A DNA stretch of 17,474 nt from Thermoplasmata archaeon. Lineage in GTDB: Archaea > Thermoplasmatota > E2 > DHVEG-1. Below, in pieces: positions 15,084 to 17,474 of the stretch (positions are counted from its first letter, which is position 1; each line of letters starts with the position of its first letter). Location of the stretch: contig QMTB01000010.1 in the NCBI GenBank assembly GCA_003649845.1, positions 1-17,474 on the forward strand. The letters run 5' to 3'. The position numbers were made by a program, and so were the translations under genes. The notes beneath the pieces were generated by a model. That model did no database searches and was not told the origin of the DNA. It saw nothing but the letters and a program-made list of their open reading frames with translations.

Positions 15084-17474
15084 ATGAAAAAGAATGATAA
15101 GATCATTATTGGCATAGGTATTATAGTTCTTCTAATATCAAGCACCCTCATATACCTATGGGTTCCACCATCAATAGAAGGAGAAGGTATAAAGGAGGAA
15201 GATATCTTCTCCATATCTGGAACACTTACAAATGACCTACCCTCCGCCATAGAAGTATCCTCAGAAAACCCCTTCTACGCACTTATAGCAACACCACTTG
15301 CAATCCACTATGATAAAGATGGAAAACAGCAAGTTATACCATTATATGTAAAAAATCTAACTAATCCCTCCAAAGCTATAACAAGAGCAGAAGAAATAAT
15401 AGGAAAACCAATTGATGCGTGTATTAACGGATCAGAATCACCTAGGAAGATATCCATTGATCTAGCTAAGAAATATTGGAGTAAAAGTGAAGGTGTTTTA
15501 TTAATAAAAAATGACCAAGACGGGTATAACCTTGGGGTTGTAGCTACACCAATTGCATCTTATCTCAGTATTCCAATAATCGTAACTGATACAGTGGATG
15601 GAGAGATATACTCTACGCTTAGAAATCTTGGAGTAAGATATTACATTATATGTGGAAATTTATCTGGAGGTGACTCATCTTTTAGATTCGATAGTGTAGA
15701 AGATATTGTTAATTTTTCTATTGAGTTAGTTCAAGAGAAATTTGGTGATGTAGAATATATCACATTAACAAACCCTATAGATGCATGGCCCCCAAAGGTA
15801 TTAGATAGTAAGGATTTTTATTTTGGTCCAGATGTTGTTAAATCAGCTAGCATGAATACTCAAAATATGATCAAATTCATGATGAGATATTTTAGTGGTG
15901 TTACCTGGGATTTTAAAATTCCAGATGATTACAAATATGCTCTAGTTGAATTTGATGGATATAACCATGAAATAGATGGGGTAGATAAATTTGGTGATTG
16001 CGCTGATTTTTCTATCAACTCTTTGGAGGATGGGAGAAATATAATATTTACAAGCACTAGGCAAGGCACGCCTGTAAGAGATGGAAAGGGGAATTTAATA
16101 GAAGACAAGGTTCATAGTGAGATAGTGTTATACGATTGCGGAGGAAGAAGTTATAGAATATCTGCATATGGAAGGTGGACTCTTAAAGATGAAGGAAAAG
16201 TATCAGCACATATCACCATTAAAAAGCTAGAGCATCCTAGATATGAGATGATGAAGAGTCTGTCTTCAATTGCACCATACCTAACAGCATATCATAAAGG
16301 TATAATATTTGCAAAACCTGATTTTGCATTTACTGCAGATGATGATGTTATAACAGATGAAGGTAAAACATGTCTGGGAGTATATCTACCGGGTAGAAAT
16401 CCTGAACTTGTTCCAATGTCCAATAAACATGTATATGATAAGATCCATGAACCACTAAATAGATTACTTGCAAAACTTGCTGGTATTTCTTATGGTAAAA
16501 CAATCGATTTAAAATATTTAACAGAATATTATAAAAATAATCCAGTATATATAGCATTGGTTGGTGGTACTGCAGCTTTACCTCGTTATCTATATCAGAA
16601 TGAGGTAGAACCAATAGGAGATATAGACGGGGATGGAATAGATGATACAGTTGGTATAAATTTTGGAGGAGGGGGGACCAACAGTGACAATATATATGCA
16701 GATATAGATCCAGTACCATACGAGTGGTCAAATAAGGCACAGGATATCTATAGCAATTATCCTTTCTTGGAGAATATAGTTGGTAGAATAACCGGATGGG
16801 ATGTACAAGATGCAAATGCTCAGATAGTCAGAACCATATTTTATGGTAAAATCATTAAAGATCTAACGGAATGGAAAAATCATTTTGGTAATCTATTTGG
16901 CGGGGGGATAGATTTTAGAAAACCTTTATGGGTTCAAATATTAAATCATATACCCGGCTTAAAACAACTCTTTGTTATTCTAGATAAATTTAGTGCAGGA
17001 TTTGTAAACTTTGATGAGGGACCATGGAAATATGACACTGGTTTTAGTAGGATAATGGCTAAAACAATTGAAGATAAAATAGGGAAAGAACTTGGATTTA
17101 AAGTAAAGACTGCTTTACATGAATCCTCTATATTAGAAGGTTTAAGTGACGAAGCTATAAACGAAATTAAAAAGGCGAATCTCTGGACAAGATTGACATT
17201 CTCTACATCACAAGTGAAAAACCTTGTTGGGAAAGGAAACGTGGAAGGTAGAGAAATATTGGAAAACAGTAATTTTATATGGTTAACTGGACATGGTTGT
17301 CCATATAATTTTGGTTTAGATAGTCCAGATCTAGTGGCATCAGGTTTTGATGGTATTATCCTTAATGCCCCAAATTTATGGCAAAAGATACTTAAAAATA
17401 CTATTCTTCCTCATTTCGTAGGTGGTTTCTGGGGACCAGGTGGATGGCTTGGAAGACTTGGAGAATATAATACC
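15084..17474 (+). CDS. Second gingipain-like peptidase (C25), 3' end outside the window
   Basis: An uninterrupted frame of 797 codons starts at the ATG at 15084 and runs to the window end with no stop, so the protein is partial. It is a paralogue of the gene at 11941. It has the same N-terminal anchor (MKKNDKIIIGIGIIVLLISS), the same cell-wall-binding-2-like region, the shared AKPDFAF block and IVGRITGWD. The catalytic His motif TGHGCPY (H737) is present; the region that should hold the catalytic Cys lies beyond 17474, so activity cannot be judged. A distinctive insertion reads GDIDGDGIDD (512-521), a dockerin-like calcium loop absent from the paralogue, followed by a Gly-rich run. Nucleotide identity to the first gene is very high to about 15349 and then falls, although the protein stays clearly homologous. 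Confidence 0.8.
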   Translation, partial: MKKNDKIIIGIGIIVLLISSTLIYLWVPPSIEGEGIKEEDIFSISGTLTNDLPSAIEVSSENPFYALIATPLAIHYDKDGKQQVIPLYVKNLTNPSKAITRAEEIIGKPIDACINGSESPRKISIDLAKKYWSKSEGVLLIKNDQDGYNLGVVATPIASYLSIPIIVTDTVDGEIYSTLRNLGVRYYIICGNLSGGDSSFRFDSVEDIVNFSIELVQEKFGDVEYITLTNPIDAWPPKVLDSKDFYFGPDVVKSASMNTQNMIKFMMRYFSGVTWDFKIPDDYKYALVEFDGYNHEIDGVDKFGDCADFSINSLEDGRNIIFTSTRQGTPVRDGKGNLIEDKVHSEIVLYDCGGRSYRISAYGRWTLKDEGKVSAHITIKKLEHPRYEMMKSLSSIAPYLTAYHKGIIFAKPDFAFTADDDVITDEGKTCLGVYLPGRNPELVPMSNKHVYDKIHEPLNRLLAKLAGISYGKTIDLKYLTEYYKNNPVYIALVGGTAALPRYLYQNEVEPIGDIDGDGIDDTVGINFGGGGTNSDNIYADIDPVPYEWSNKAQDIYSNYPFLENIVGRITGWDVQDANAQIVRTIFYGKIIKDLTEWKNHFGNLFGGGIDFRKPLWVQILNHIPGLKQLFVILDKFSAGFVNFDEGPWKYDTGFSRIMAKTIEDKIGKELGFKVKTALHESSILEGLSDEAINEIKKANLWTRLTFSTSQVKNLVGKGNVEGREILENSNFIWLTGHGCPYNFGLDSPDLVASGFDGIILNAPNLWQKILKNTILPHFVGGFWGPGGWLGRLGEYNT

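Noticed and set aside
16348..16815. 155-codon open frame on the minus strand
   Set aside because: It lies wholly inside the second C25 gene, has a Tyr/His/Leu-rich composition typical of an antisense frame, and lacks a ribosome-binding site or recognisable domain.

Overview
The window is archaeal. It carries archaeal-type Mre11/Rad50, ribosomal protein S17e, prefoldin beta, archaeal riboflavin synthase and FAD synthase, box-A promoters (TTTATATA-like) and Shine-Dalgarno motifs (GGAGG, GGTGAT). The DNA is strongly A+T rich. The three-gene cluster of an Era-like GTPase, a DUF2073/ArvB protein and a zinc-ribbon ArvC protein is euryarchaeal. Tandem secreted or anchored gingipain-type (C25) peptidases suggest a protein-degrading Thermoplasmatota-like lineage, such as the sediment group MBG-D/Thermoprofundales. 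That placement is inference; no rRNA is present to settle it.

Layout, left to right. A cut-off transposase-like reading frame lies on the minus strand at the left edge. A plus-strand operon (256-4852) follows: a CoA-disulfide reductase/NADH-oxidase-type flavoprotein, Mre11 and Rad50, with ATGA overlap or 2-base spacing. A minus-strand coiled-coil protein (4884-5852) converges on Rad50. It diverges from the plus-strand arvABC cluster (6051-7607), whose GTPase is related to one reported to drive extracellular vesicle formation in haloarchaea. A minus-strand operon (7604-9908) reads S17e, ribB, ribL, ribC, ribH and supplies most late steps of riboflavin/FAD synthesis. Its last stop codon overlaps the arvC stop codon. 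A cis-prenyltransferase (uppS) diverges from S17e and converges on a minus-strand pair, prefoldin beta plus a small two-helix membrane protein.

The right third (11941-17474) holds two tandem giant C25 peptidases, each with an N-terminal membrane anchor, a cell-wall-binding-2-like region and the gingipain His and Cys motifs. The second runs off the window. Their first ~265 bases are nearly identical while most of the rest has diverged, which points to gene conversion or module exchange.

The points most worth following up are the divergently paired coiled-coil gene and arvABC, the mosaic C25 pair, and the apparent non-AUG starts of S17e (CTG) and uppS.
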